Shown piece after piece: positions 37,299 to 47,877 of a stretch of DNA of 64,000 nucleotides (the first letter of the stretch is position 1; every line of letters begins with the position of its first letter). The notes beneath the pieces are model-generated. The model saw only the letters and a program-made list of their open reading frames with translations. It was not told the DNA's origin and did not search any database. The stretch is from Barthelona sp. PCE (taxonomy: Eukaryota; Metamonada: BaSk clade). The DNA lies in NCBI GenBank assembly GCA_040285745.1, contig JAUFOR010000006.1:124001-188000 (forward strand), in the 5' to 3' direction. Position numbers and translations under genes: made by a program.

Positions 37299-38714
37299 AT
37301 GTCGGTTATTCCTGATGAACGTATAGTTGTATTGTTTAATCCATTTAACTTCCGGGAACAATGCGAATATGACCGATCACAATGTATATGTGCACTTAAT
37401 TATCTTGCATATGCACTTTTAAGTTGCATTGACGGACGTAAGGTTATACCACCATTAATGCTTTTTTCCTTTAGAGATTCAGTAATTCATCAACTAACGA
37501 GTGATTTTGTACCATTCAATCGTAATATATTTAAGAAATTACAAAATCATGTGATGAAACCTAGTGTATTTCCTAATGTTTCACACTGGGAAGAAATTTC
37601 TCAAATATTTGATCATAATCATTATTCTTCTTCAATCACAGAACACACTAGACTTAGTTTTTTAATAATATCACCCTCAGTTAGAAATCCTAAACAAGAA
37701 GAGAAATTAAATTCTTTAGCACTGTCATGCATTCTTTCAAAATTTATTTGGATTGATCCCTTTTTTTCAATTTTTTCTCCTTTATCGATAAATGCTGCTT
37801 CACCTTCTAAAAAAAATCTTAAAACAACAACATCTTTATATTTATTATTAAACAATTATTTTAATCAAACTATATTAGTTGATGGAAGAGATCTAACAAC
37901 CAGTTTTTCACCTCGTATGCATCTTTTATCCTCTGATCGTGACTTTAAGCAACATATACCTATTATTCATAACGATAATTTTGAACAAAAAGGGAATATT
38001 CTTACTTCTGATGCCATTTTTGATGCGTTGTTCCCAATATCAATGAGGGAAGCAAATATTCCCATTGAGCACATGCCTGTGTGTATTGAAACTGTTCAAA
38101 CTTGTGTGATTAGATTTCATAAAGAGAAAACTTTTGCTGATGAACCTGATGAAAATTTAAAAAAATTTTTTGAAGAAAATAATATAGATACTTCTGCAGG
38201 ACAGATTGTATCTCATCGGTTACAATCTTTAGATGAAAAACAAAGAGAAAAACCATTGATAGAATGTGATGTTTTTCCAATTTCTAATTTTTTTGATGTT
38301 TTTACGATATTTACACAATTTGATGAGTATAAGGTTGATAAACCTATTGTTTTGATTGTCAGAATGTTGAAATTTTTGATTTTTGAAGATAAATTAGCCA
38401 AATCAAAAATCAAAGAATTAGTTACAATCATTAAAAGTGATACTGTACCTAATTCATTACAATCTTTAATTTCTTTTTTGATAATGGTGCTTACTTTGAA
38501 TCATAGTAGTATTGAACCTGAAAAAGAACAACGAATATTCGTAAAATTAGTTTTTGCTCTGGATAATATAGTAGCCAATATTGAACAATTGGAGCGATAT
38601 AATATATTTAACAATGACATAATGAATGCTATTATTGATATTATTGAGTCTACAGAATGTAATGCATTGAAAGAACTCAAAATTAGATTAGAAAGAGACT
38701 ACTTATGTATGTGA
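37299..38714 (+). CDS. Unknown 471-aa protein
   Basis: A complete ORF with ATG at 37299 and TGA at 38712-38714. The product mixes strands and helices, with hydrophobic cores (CALNYLAYALLSCIDGRK, LSFLIISPSVRN) and a helical, acidic C-terminal third. It has no signal peptide or obvious membrane span, and I recognise no motif. Normal AT-rich codon use supports a real gene. It precedes the giant surface receptor on the same strand with 165 bp between. Confidence 0.75.
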   Translation: MSVIPDERIVVLFNPFNFREQCEYDRSQCICALNYLAYALLSCIDGRKVIPPLMLFSFRDSVIHQLTSDFVPFNRNIFKKLQNHVMKPSVFPNVSHWEEISQIFDHNHYSSSITEHTRLSFLIISPSVRNPKQEEKLNSLALSCILSKFIWIDPFFSIFSPLSINAASPSKKNLKTTTSLYLLLNNYFNQTILVDGRDLTTSFSPRMHLLSSDRDFKQHIPIIHNDNFEQKGNILTSDAIFDALFPISMREANIPIEHMPVCIETVQTCVIRFHKEKTFADEPDENLKKFFEENNIDTSAGQIVSHRLQSLDEKQREKPLIECDVFPISNFFDVFTIFTQFDEYKVDKPIVLIVRMLKFLIFEDKLAKSKIKELVTIIKSDTVPNSLQSLISFLIMVLTLNHSSIEPEKEQRIFVKLVFALDNIVANIEQLERYNIFNNDIMNAIIDIIESTECNALKELKIRLERDYLCM

Positions 38715-38879
38715 TCGAATAAAATGTAGATTGTGGCATGGTACTGCATGATTATATCTTGTTCAGTTGCTACAATTGATCACACAAAGCAACATCAATT
38801 TATGTTTTCCTATTTGTATCCCTTATCTACTACTTATCATGTTTTTGTTCACACGTAAAGACCAATTAAAATCTTATTA

Positions 38880-41800
38880 ATGCTTAAATTATGCTTATTG
38901 TTGAGTTTTGTTTTACTTTGCTCGGCTAACGACGTCTTCCTAGATCCTATCTTTGGTGACGATTCTGCAAGGGGCTCGGACTCGTTGACAGCGGTCAAGA
39001 CATTAAATGCAGCATATAAACTATGTAGTGATAATTGCTTGATTCATGTCAATAACACATTGAGTGTAATCTATGATTCTTCTCTAAAGGGCCCAGCTAA
39101 CCTTAGTTTCACATCTAATTTAGCTACAGCTCTGGCTTTTGTAGGATTTCCAAATTTGGATATAACTGTTTATAATGCACAGAGAGTCTTCTTAGATAAT
39201 GTAGTATCTCCACACATCTTGTTGCATGGGGTGCAAAAGATTGATATCATTCAATCTACGTTAGAAAATTTAATACTAAATACATCTTACCTGTATTCTT
39301 TTCATACTTCAAGAAGTAATATTACTACATCGTCTAACATTGTGGATTCGACATCTTTAAGCATTATTGAAACATATATATATATTACAGGAGAAAGAGT
39401 AGTTTTTAATCTAGTCAGTGATTCAATTTTTATAACTAACTGTACATTTATAGGTTTAACAAAACATACTCTTAACTTTAACTTATTAACTAGTATTACT
39501 GGAGATGTTATTATTAGAGATGTTAACTTTAATTATGATGTAGATATCCAATCAAATCGAATTGAAATTTCTGATTGCTTGTTTACAAAATTCGTTCAAT
39601 TTATTGCTTCTGATGCTATGCATGCTTCCATAAAACATACAAGCTTTCACTATTTAATATTCGTTGGAAGAGCAACACCCACTGATGCTGATACATGGGA
39701 GTTAGAAATCGTAGATGTGGATGTAGAACTTATTTCTTTACGGAATTTAACAACTGAACATAGTTTTTTTAATGCTTTTAAAGCAGAAACTTTTGAAATT
39801 TTACATGCTAAAGTTCATGAAGTTTTTACTGATTCAACGTTCACAAACGTTGTAATTAGTAGTTCAAAAGCCACCATTGACCTCATTGTTACAGATATAG
39901 GTAAGGAATCACAGTTATTTTCAAATCCTAATGTAATTCTCAGTGTTTTTGATTCAACGTTGACATTAAATGTAACTTCTTTGGGAGATATAGGTAATGA
40001 AGAAGGGTTTGTACAAACATCGTATTATATTGCACTTCATTATAATGATGCTTTTTTTAAAATTTTTTCACCTAATATACGAGTTGGTATTTCATTTTAT
40101 CCGTTACATGAGACTTCTAGAGTATGTTTCCGTGCATCTAATCTACTGGAATTGGGATTTCCATCTATAGAACTTCCTAAAGAATATATTTTTCATAGTT
40201 TTTTCGTTGAAAATGCTGATATTTCATTTTCAAATACATTACATCATACAATGTATGTTGAAACTACATTGCAAATTTTAAACTCCCAGATTAGTAATAC
40301 AGGATCATTCATTTTAGCAGCAATAACACCTGGTATAAAGTCTATATTTATAATGGATAATTGTACTGTTCCTGATGTAGGAATTGTTGCTTTCTCACAA
40401 GTCAGTATTCTCTCATCATACGTTGTATCGTTCAACGGTAATAATCTTCACAATGTTTTATTTCAAAATACTGATTTTAGTTCGATTTTATTAACAAATT
40501 CAACAGATCTGATCATTAAAGACAGTGATATTGGTGTGATGACAACTCTTGTTGGACATCGTGTTCATGTTTCTTCAAATACTGTTATTGTTTCTGTCAG
40601 TTTTGATCGTATAACAACAATATCCATATTTGAAAGCGAACTTAATTCTTTAAACGTTCAGTATGCAACTTTTTTAGTTGTTGAAAATACTCACTTCATA
40701 AAGAATGTCAATGATCCGAAAGTAACTGTCTCATCAATTAATGTGGAATTTGAAAAGTTACACATTGGTGCACCGACAAAATTTCAAATGATTAGTAATG
40801 CTTTAGGTGTTCAAAACACAGTGTTCAACGAACACACTGTTACCTTTGATGTTGTTTGTTCTAGGATGTTCTTAACTGATGTGATCATAAAGAACGTTGA
40901 TTCAATATATCCATTTATGATTTTTGGAAGACTTTCTGATGCTTCTGTCAGTGTAGCATCAGTAGAAATGACTAATGTCACGATTTCAGATTCATCTTTT
41001 ACAACAAAATTCATTGAACCAATAACAACTGAAATTTTATATGATTCAACTATTATTGAACGTTCTATCATTAATATTGGCTCCTTAGGTACTAAATGTG
41101 ATGTTAAAATTTTTGACTCAACCCTTACACACCGTATTTTCACTGATTCAGGTGTTTTATCGTATTACAAACTTGAAATGATTAATGTAACTTCTCAAGA
41201 TTTTATATTTGATGTTTCTATGGATTCTTCATCATCATTAGAGTTGTATTTCATCGAAAGCATATTTGATTTAATTTTTGCAAAGGGTTTTATTTGTACT
41301 TATGGTGTAAGTATCTTATTTGAATCCAGTAATTTTACAAACTGTTATTTCATGAAGGGACTGATTCATGAATCTATTGAAACAGACACAGATTCAATAT
41401 CAATGTCGTTCAGTTCAACATATATAGATGTCAAAGGTACATATTCTGCTCTAGTTAATTCTCAACGTGCTGCAATTATATTCGACAGCTGTATTGTTCA
41501 TTCTGAACTTCTTTCAAAGACTGCTGCCCATATTGTTGTTAATATGCACAGTTCCGTTATATTAAGAGATACAATTTGGATTATAGGCGGAACCAAGCAT
41601 AGTTATGGTATCATAGGCTCAACAACACACATTAAAGTTGTTAGATCAACCGTTAAAGTTAAAAATAATCAGTTGGTATCATTCTCTTTTAGTACTACAA
41701 AAACTCTCTTAGTTATTGATCAAGAATTTAATTATATAGGCAGCCAGACACTCATACATTCTAGTTTTATACTGATTTCGAGCGTAAATGAAAGCGAATC

Positions 41801-44009
41801 AAAGTTAGATGTATTTTTCAATACTTCCATAACTATTAAGCCATTAGTTATTGCCAACAACCTAACGATAGATAATGTAACTCTTGCTGTTAATGACATG
41901 TCACATTTTAGTTGTCACACAAATACTATTACTACTCTACCTTGTACACCGCCGACGGCTGATCATTTTATCGATTTTAATATTGTTTTTCTGCCAATAG
42001 TACGTCCACGAATATTTAAAAAAGAGACGAGTTTGAAATTTCAAATAGTTTCAACATCCCCTTCGAAACATCCTGAAATTAGTTATTTTAAACAGTTTCA
42101 TATTACACAACGCATGATCGAACACACTCTGTTCATGCGTGTTAATGGTGACATAGCAACTTTCCAACAGACGCTGTACCGAAGTGATATATTTGAAGTC
42201 TCACTCCAGAAATCGTACACAATCCACGAAGACATAAAAATTGAACTTTTCCTTCCATACATCAATGGCTCAGTTATATATAGGCATTTGAAGGTTCCAG
42301 GATGCCCTGCAGGAACATACCTTAACGGATTATCGTGTCTTCCCTGTCAGTCCGGGACAATCCAATTACAAGACGACTTTGTAGGTACTTCCTGTGTCGA
42401 GGATCCTACTTTTCATCTACTCTCTTCATCACAACTTAATTATGTGACGGGATCACACTACGCTGTTCAGTCAGGTAAGTATATCTTTGAAAACAAGAAT
42501 AATTCTATCAACTCAATGATCAACTGTCCTCGTGGTTTGTTTTGTTCAGCAAGTACTGTCAATGCAGGAATGAGTGGCATCTCTTACAACAAGAGACTAC
42601 TAGAAGCATCACTGAATCATGTACATTTAGATTCAAATGGATGCACGTTTCCACATGAGGGAATCTTATGTTTGGATTGCCCCGAATATGTTTTATTGGG
42701 AGGAGAGTATGGTCAAGTTAAACAGTACCAAGTCGTGCCCCATGGTGCATTTGGAGAATGCATGATATGTAGAGAACGTTGGTATTATTATATAGCTTTT
42801 GCACTATTCATTAGTTTGCACATTCTGTTAGTATTAGCTATATTAAAAGTGGGAGGATATTCCAAATTTGGCTGGTCTGTTTTGTCTATACCTGATTTTT
42901 GGACGTATGTAACAACTATTTTGAAAGTTTTTTTCCATTCTCTTTCCATAATTCGGACTGTGTTTATTAATGCAGCGTATACAGTTAAAGCTGCATCTCC
43001 CATATGGATAAGTATGATATTTCCTGATGGAATTTTCTTGTGCATGTTTCCCGATTTCTACACAAAAAATCAAAATTTATTTCCTTCAATCATAACATCA
43101 TTAATAATAACCTTAACACCTATTATTTTATATTTGTGTTTTGTTTTTCTTATTATTATTCATGATGGTATTTCTTCACTTTTTAAACGTACAGGAACAC
43201 TTATTCACAGATACACAAGAAGATCTACTACATTATATAAGGTTAGCATTTTTCTTGTTGAGATTCTATGCATACCTCTCATATCAAAATGCATAGGTTA
43301 TGGATTTTTGTTAATGAAACAGATCAGCTTTACATCAGTAGTTGGACCTACTCCATCTCTCGATATTCGGACATTGAATGAGCATGGTCACTCTCTGAGC
43401 AGTTTTGAATATATACAAGGTCCATTCGTTCAAGGATTGTTAACCTTATTTATTGGTTTAGTAGCTTTTGTATTTTTATGGATTCGGATACGAAAATTTA
43501 AATTTTTAGCAAAAAAGAATAGTGATAGTATTATTTCTTTTGTTTCAGATATGCATTCATCACATCGTTTTTTTGATCTATATTGGATTATTATTAATTC
43601 AATCTTCAACACTACACTATTTTTCGATCAAAGTATCGCAACAGCTGCAACATGTGTTTATGCATTCCTGTGTTTGATTTTTATTTTGTTTAAACGGCCC
43701 TGGTTCGATGATTCAAAGAACTGGTTTGCCATTAGAGTTATTAGTATTCTTTTCATGATGTCGCTATGCTTACGTATTTCTTATGCTTATCCTCAGTTCT
43801 CAATACCCTCAATGGTTCTTCTCTTAGTTTTGCCTGTAGTGATATATAAGCTGCAACCTTTTAGAGATAGTTCTACCTTGCTAAATGAACGTTTTGGTGA
43901 ATTTTTACATTATGACAGTATTGAAGATAGTCAACGTTTTTCACCTTTACTTAGCCCATCCGATTTAAATGCAGAAAATACTCTGTTACCTTTTAGTTTT
44001 ATTCAATAA
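38880..44009 (+). CDS. Giant predicted surface receptor: beta-helix-like ectodomain plus C-terminal membrane spans
   Basis: A 1709-aa protein with a signal peptide (LKLCLLLSFVLLCSA). The ectodomain begins DVFLDPIFGDDSARGSDSLTAVKTLNAA, typical of a parallel beta-helix or polymorphic-membrane-protein-like start. Roughly 1000 residues of short hydrophobic strands with many Asn/Ser/Thr turns and N-glycosylation sites follow. A Cys-rich CPAGTYLNGLSCLPCQSGT segment lies near residue 1140. Several membrane spans begin near residue 1300 and continue to about 1660, followed by an acidic cytoplasmic tail. Such proteins are common on parabasalid and other protist surfaces; the ligand is unknown. TAAA at its stop gives a poly(A)-like signal. 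The convergent CKK gene begins its stop 6 bp away. Confidence 0.82.
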   Translation: MLKLCLLLSFVLLCSANDVFLDPIFGDDSARGSDSLTAVKTLNAAYKLCSDNCLIHVNNTLSVIYDSSLKGPANLSFTSNLATALAFVGFPNLDITVYNAQRVFLDNVVSPHILLHGVQKIDIIQSTLENLILNTSYLYSFHTSRSNITTSSNIVDSTSLSIIETYIYITGERVVFNLVSDSIFITNCTFIGLTKHTLNFNLLTSITGDVIIRDVNFNYDVDIQSNRIEISDCLFTKFVQFIASDAMHASIKHTSFHYLIFVGRATPTDADTWELEIVDVDVELISLRNLTTEHSFFNAFKAETFEILHAKVHEVFTDSTFTNVVISSSKATIDLIVTDIGKESQLFSNPNVILSVFDSTLTLNVTSLGDIGNEEGFVQTSYYIALHYNDAFFKIFSPNIRVGISFYPLHETSRVCFRASNLLELGFPSIELPKEYIFHSFFVENADISFSNTLHHTMYVETTLQILNSQISNTGSFILAAITPGIKSIFIMDNCTVPDVGIVAFSQVSILSSYVVSFNGNNLHNVLFQNTDFSSILLTNSTDLIIKDSDIGVMTTLVGHRVHVSSNTVIVSVSFDRITTISIFESELNSLNVQYATFLVVENTHFIKNVNDPKVTVSSINVEFEKLHIGAPTKFQMISNALGVQNTVFNEHTVTFDVVCSRMFLTDVIIKNVDSIYPFMIFGRLSDASVSVASVEMTNVTISDSSFTTKFIEPITTEILYDSTIIERSIINIGSLGTKCDVKIFDSTLTHRIFTDSGVLSYYKLEMINVTSQDFIFDVSMDSSSSLELYFIESIFDLIFAKGFICTYGVSILFESSNFTNCYFMKGLIHESIETDTDSISMSFSSTYIDVKGTYSALVNSQRAAIIFDSCIVHSELLSKTAAHIVVNMHSSVILRDTIWIIGGTKHSYGIIGSTTHIKVVRSTVKVKNNQLVSFSFSTTKTLLVIDQEFNYIGSQTLIHSSFILISSVNESESKLDVFFNTSITIKPLVIANNLTIDNVTLAVNDMSHFSCHTNTITTLPCTPPTADHFIDFNIVFLPIVRPRIFKKETSLKFQIVSTSPSKHPEISYFKQFHITQRMIEHTLFMRVNGDIATFQQTLYRSDIFEVSLQKSYTIHEDIKIELFLPYINGSVIYRHLKVPGCPAGTYLNGLSCLPCQSGTIQLQDDFVGTSCVEDPTFHLLSSSQLNYVTGSHYAVQSGKYIFENKNNSINSMINCPRGLFCSASTVNAGMSGISYNKRLLEASLNHVHLDSNGCTFPHEGILCLDCPEYVLLGGEYGQVKQYQVVPHGAFGECMICRERWYYYIAFALFISLHILLVLAILKVGGYSKFGWSVLSIPDFWTYVTTILKVFFHSLSIIRTVFINAAYTVKAASPIWISMIFPDGIFLCMFPDFYTKNQNLFPSIITSLIITLTPIILYLCFVFLIIIHDGISSLFKRTGTLIHRYTRRSTTLYKVSIFLVEILCIPLISKCIGYGFLLMKQISFTSVVGPTPSLDIRTLNEHGHSLSSFEYIQGPFVQGLLTLFIGLVAFVFLWIRIRKFKFLAKKNSDSIISFVSDMHSSHRFFDLYWIIINSIFNTTLFFDQSIATAATCVYAFLCLIFILFKRPWFDDSKNWFAIRVISILFMMSLCLRISYAYPQFSIPSMVLLLVLPVVIYKLQPFRDSSTLLNERFGEFLHYDSIEDSQRFSPLLSPSDLNAENTLLPFSFIQ

Positions 44010-44015
44010 ATATTT

Positions 44016-47000
44016 TCAATTTCTTCTTCTCCTTCGTTTCATACGAACAATAGCTGCATCTGTATTGATAGAAAACATCTCTGTTGTTAAAGTCTTCCAC
44101 ATTCGACGAGATGTATCATATTTATACAACTGCCGCAACTGTTTCTCAGCCATAATTGATGGTCCCTTACCATATAACTTACGTACTTGAATATCACCAT
44201 TGATCTCAGTTACCATACAGTAAAGGCCTCTAAATCTCTTCATCTCTGCATCACTCAACATAACAATATAATAATCATATTCTTTAGCATCCAGTATCGC
44301 CAGTACTTCTTCACGAACTATCTTGTTCGGCTCACCCGCTAGGCAAAGAAAACGAATAGCGTTTCGAATTCTTTGAAGATTGGAAGATTGAGCATTTAAT
44401 GTTAATTTTTTCTTTGTTCGTTTGGGCATCGTAGGAAGATGCATCCTTCGCTTTTGTCTCTGCTTCTCAGGATTCTTTATCACCTGCTCAACGACGGTCA
44501 CCTTAGGGACGGTTGGTGGAACAAAAACGTTAGGCTCCACTCGTCGTAGAACCTCAGACTCATCATCGATATCATCAGTTCCAACATCAGGAGGGAACGT
44601 GGGCATACGCATGCGCCTGGCTGATGCACTGTTACTTTGTTCCGAGGTTGTGCTGAAGTGCGTAGGACGTGCAGTATTCTCTGGTGAAATAAAATCAACT
44701 TCAAATGCAACACCATTATCTTTCTTTCTCAAATATTCTAACTCCTCAGACCTCTTCTGTGACTCGGAAAATACCGTTGATACAGTAACAAATGCATCAT
44801 CTTCAAGCGGTAAACTAGTCAAATGAACATGGACATCACTCGGAACACGATTAATTCTATCAGGTGTTTCTGACAACATAATCTCAACCTTTGGCTTGGG
44901 TAGGGTGTTATATCTCCCTATTCCTTCCTCGATTGTTTCACTAAGAACACTAATAATGCTATCTTCAATATCAGAAACTTCTTGCTGAGATTCAGCAACG
45001 GGAGTGGGCTGCTTGATTTCGGCCACTGATGGACGTTGAATGATGGGACGTTGCGCTGGCCTGTGAATAATTGGTCTTTGAACATCAACTGATGGTTGCT
45101 GCACAGTAGTCACTTGGGGCTCAAACTCAACAGCATCTATGTGTTCAGGTTCTGATTCAGTTGTTGAGACCTCAAATTCTTCTTCTAAACCAATATCCAC
45201 ATCTATTAATGACTCCAACTTCTTTGCTAACTCAACAGATTGCTTCAGTAAAGATTCACTGACGGTTTTATGTTTCTCTACAAGATCTCTTTCATCTGTA
45301 TTATCTATAGAGCCCATAAGAGGGTTGCGTTCTAAAAATGAATCAAGTTCAGAATCTTCCTCCTGATAATGATCACTTTCTTCACTCACATTTGTCTCTT
45401 CCAAATCAATTCTTGGGATATTTGACGGTGGTGGTGTTTCTTTATGAACAAATTCCGTATCGCTAAGCACGAACAAATCTGTCTGCTCTTTAACAATATC
45501 CATACGTTCTTTTTCTAGTAAACGAGCCTCTAGTTCCTTCTTCTCTGCTTGTAAATCAGTAATCTGATTCAAAAACAAGCGCAACATAGATTGAACGTCA
45601 CTATGATCACTCATCTGCTCTTTTAACTGGGCTGGAACATTCATCATCATGGATCTACTCAACAAATCACCTGATGTTACCGGTCTAACCTTAGCTGGCT
45701 TAATAACTGGCTCTTCTTCCATCGGAATTTCTTCTTCATTCACTGGTTCATTCAACAGGCTATCTAGCGCATCATGTTCGCTGTCTGAGATGAAATAATG
45801 CCTTGTGTCACTTGGAATATCATCAAATTCTTCGTCCTCTATCGAATTCACTTCTTCTTCTTCACTTTCTGATAGCTCTTCTTCTTCACTTTCTGATAGA
45901 TCTTCTTCTTCACCTTCATCTTCTTCCTTCAGTTGCTCAGTCACTGCTATTACTTCAGAAGCACTAGCTTCTTTAAGAACATCGTTGACTAACGCTATGC
46001 TTCTCTTCAACAGCTCCTCTTCCTCAATAAGAACATTTTTTCGGCTGGATGGTGGAGTGGGCGATGCAGTGGGTGAGACTAATATGTCTTTAAACTGATT
46101 ATTGGCTGAATCAATCAACCTCTCCGTCTCTTGTTTCCAATCACTGAATAATGGCTCAGTCGCTTTCCGTGCTTGCTCCTGTAGGTCTAAACTACGCTTT
46201 ATGAGTGTCCTCTTCTTCACAGACAGCTTGTCCGGCGTGTCAGGATCGATTGCTACGAATCCTTGCGTCGGGGTGATCATATCTGAAGATAGTAAATCAA
46301 AAGTATCCTCTTCATCAATTGCAACCAATGGGGTCACTTCCTCCGGGGTACACTGCACCTCTTCCACCTCCTCAACTGTATCTGTTGATGCTGAGCGATG
46401 TGGAGCAATCTCATCAAGAACTAATGAATTAATCGTAGCAGATTCAAATTCCAATCGTCTTGTACTCCTTAGCGGTGGCAGCCCGCCTTCAATGTCTTCA
46501 GAAACGACACTGCATTCACGGGATGGAGTTCTGTGAATCGTAGAAATTCGTTTTGAATTAATAGCTTCTATCTGTTCATCAAACTCACTTAACACATCAT
46601 CATCATCGTATGGTTGCTCTGTGTTGCTGTGTATCTCGATGGGCGTCTCACTTTGTGACGTTGCACTGTCAAGCCTACATTCTGTTGTGCTATCTTCTTC
46701 ACTTCGTTCAACAATAAGATTATGGACATTGAATCTACGCATATGCCAGGGTCTGTGTTCAGCGATCAGGAACTTTAGAAACAGACTCGTCTCTAAAAAT
46801 GGTGAAATATAACGATATTCTATATCAAATTGAATTGGATCTGCAATCAAAAAATATTGAAAAAAATCAAAACTCTGTAACTTTTCCAGATTTTCTTTCT
46901 TGCTAGACGTCTGAAACGGTCTTATATCGATATCAGAAATCTTATAATCAACTTCATGATAAGAATCTTCATAATACAGCATAAAAAGCAAACATAACAT

Positions 47001-47822
47001 TGGTGTAAACATATTTCCATCAATACAATACTCTAATCCAGTGAAAATCTCATCAAAAACACTAAAATTCATATTCAAAAAATCTTCATCAGCATTATTT
47101 GTATCCAAAAAAGTCGCAAATGTTTGGAGAGTGACAAATGCCCACATAGATAAAGCACCGTTCAACGTGTAGTCGTCTGGGTCCGTGCCCACTGTAACTA
47201 CATCCAGCTGTATTACCTTATCTATTACTCGACATATCTGATGAATGTTTTGCGAACAAAAAGCTACGTATCTGGAAGACATTGCAAATAATAGACTATA
47301 GTGGCAAAGTGGGAAGAACGGTTTACGACTGTGTAAGGCTTTATGAAGAGGAATTCCTCTAGGCAGAACACACCCACATTTTTGACGTTTTCCTCCTCCT
47401 ACAAGTGTTCTTTCTGTTGTTCTGTGCCCGCTGCTCTCGCAAAACATGCCAAGATTAGGAACTGTGATGTCATGACTGGCCAGATGCTCAAGCATAAGTT
47501 CAAAAAAACTTTCTGTGTTTGTCTCAGGACTTTTCTTTAAATTATCACGGACAATGGCATGGAACACAAGGAAATAAAACTTACCATCACATAAAAACTC
47601 GATAACTTCAGGATTATTAGCTCTAAAATTGGAAACATCATCAAGGAGCTCAATGATGTCTGCGCATTCGCTCCAATATGCCTGTATTAGCTGGGAAAGT
47701 TCCACAAACAACGTACCACTTGCTGAAAGATGCATAAAATTATCCAAAATATCAAAACCCCATCGAATCGCTGTTAACAACGATAAATCTATACTTTTAG
47801 CAACGGTTTTCTTTCTTACCAT
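44016..47822 (-). CDS. CAMSAP/Patronin-type microtubule minus-end protein (CKK domain)
   Basis: A 1268-aa protein whose C-terminal 125 residues (about 1137-1260) are a CKK domain. The block LQRIRNAIRFLCLAGEPNK aligns with CAMSAP's RQLIHNAISYCCLAGAVNE. DAEMKRFRGLYCMV and YGKGPSIMAEKQLRQLYKYD match its FRALYSYN and GTGPKTITKKMIEKLYKYN. TEMFSINTDAAIV is the end. CKK binds microtubule minus ends between protofilaments. The N-terminal 370 residues are helical but show no recognisable CH domain, unlike animal CAMSAPs. The middle is acidic and disordered with tandem SESEEEE units. It lies immediately downstream (55 bp) of the PRC1-like coiled-coil gene on the same strand. Confidence 0.85.
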   Translation of the reverse strand: MVRKKTVAKSIDLSLLTAIRWGFDILDNFMHLSASGTLFVELSQLIQAYWSECADIIELLDDVSNFRANNPEVIEFLCDGKFYFLVFHAIVRDNLKKSPETNTESFFELMLEHLASHDITVPNLGMFCESSGHRTTERTLVGGGKRQKCGCVLPRGIPLHKALHSRKPFFPLCHYSLLFAMSSRYVAFCSQNIHQICRVIDKVIQLDVVTVGTDPDDYTLNGALSMWAFVTLQTFATFLDTNNADEDFLNMNFSVFDEIFTGLEYCIDGNMFTPMLCLLFMLYYEDSYHEVDYKISDIDIRPFQTSSKKENLEKLQSFDFFQYFLIADPIQFDIEYRYISPFLETSLFLKFLIAEHRPWHMRRFNVHNLIVERSEEDSTTECRLDSATSQSETPIEIHSNTEQPYDDDDVLSEFDEQIEAINSKRISTIHRTPSRECSVVSEDIEGGLPPLRSTRRLEFESATINSLVLDEIAPHRSASTDTVEEVEEVQCTPEEVTPLVAIDEEDTFDLLSSDMITPTQGFVAIDPDTPDKLSVKKRTLIKRSLDLQEQARKATEPLFSDWKQETERLIDSANNQFKDILVSPTASPTPPSSRKNVLIEEEELLKRSIALVNDVLKEASASEVIAVTEQLKEEDEGEEEDLSESEEEELSESEEEEVNSIEDEEFDDIPSDTRHYFISDSEHDALDSLLNEPVNEEEIPMEEEPVIKPAKVRPVTSGDLLSRSMMMNVPAQLKEQMSDHSDVQSMLRLFLNQITDLQAEKKELEARLLEKERMDIVKEQTDLFVLSDTEFVHKETPPPSNIPRIDLEETNVSEESDHYQEEDSELDSFLERNPLMGSIDNTDERDLVEKHKTVSESLLKQSVELAKKLESLIDVDIGLEEEFEVSTTESEPEHIDAVEFEPQVTTVQQPSVDVQRPIIHRPAQRPIIQRPSVAEIKQPTPVAESQQEVSDIEDSIISVLSETIEEGIGRYNTLPKPKVEIMLSETPDRINRVPSDVHVHLTSLPLEDDAFVTVSTVFSESQKRSEELEYLRKKDNGVAFEVDFISPENTARPTHFSTTSEQSNSASARRMRMPTFPPDVGTDDIDDESEVLRRVEPNVFVPPTVPKVTVVEQVIKNPEKQRQKRRMHLPTMPKRTKKKLTLNAQSSNLQRIRNAIRFLCLAGEPNKIVREEVLAILDAKEYDYYIVMLSDAEMKRFRGLYCMVTEINGDIQVRKLYGKGPSIMAEKQLRQLYKYDTSRRMWKTLTTEMFSINTDAAIVRMKRRRRRN
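45852..45899 (-). repeat. 24-bp tandem repeat x2 in the CKK protein's acidic linker
   Basis: Two nearly identical 24-bp units encode an LSESEEEE-type motif twice in the disordered acidic linker. It is in frame and probably reflects slippage. Confidence 0.75.
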
Positions 47823-47877
47823 CTTGCTAACATAAAAAAGAAAAGGTTTAAAAACGTTTTACACAGTTGAAATAAAA

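Noticed and set aside
46102-46536. 144-codon Ser-rich frame antisense to the CKK gene
   Set aside because: Shadow of the acidic linker on the opposite strand.
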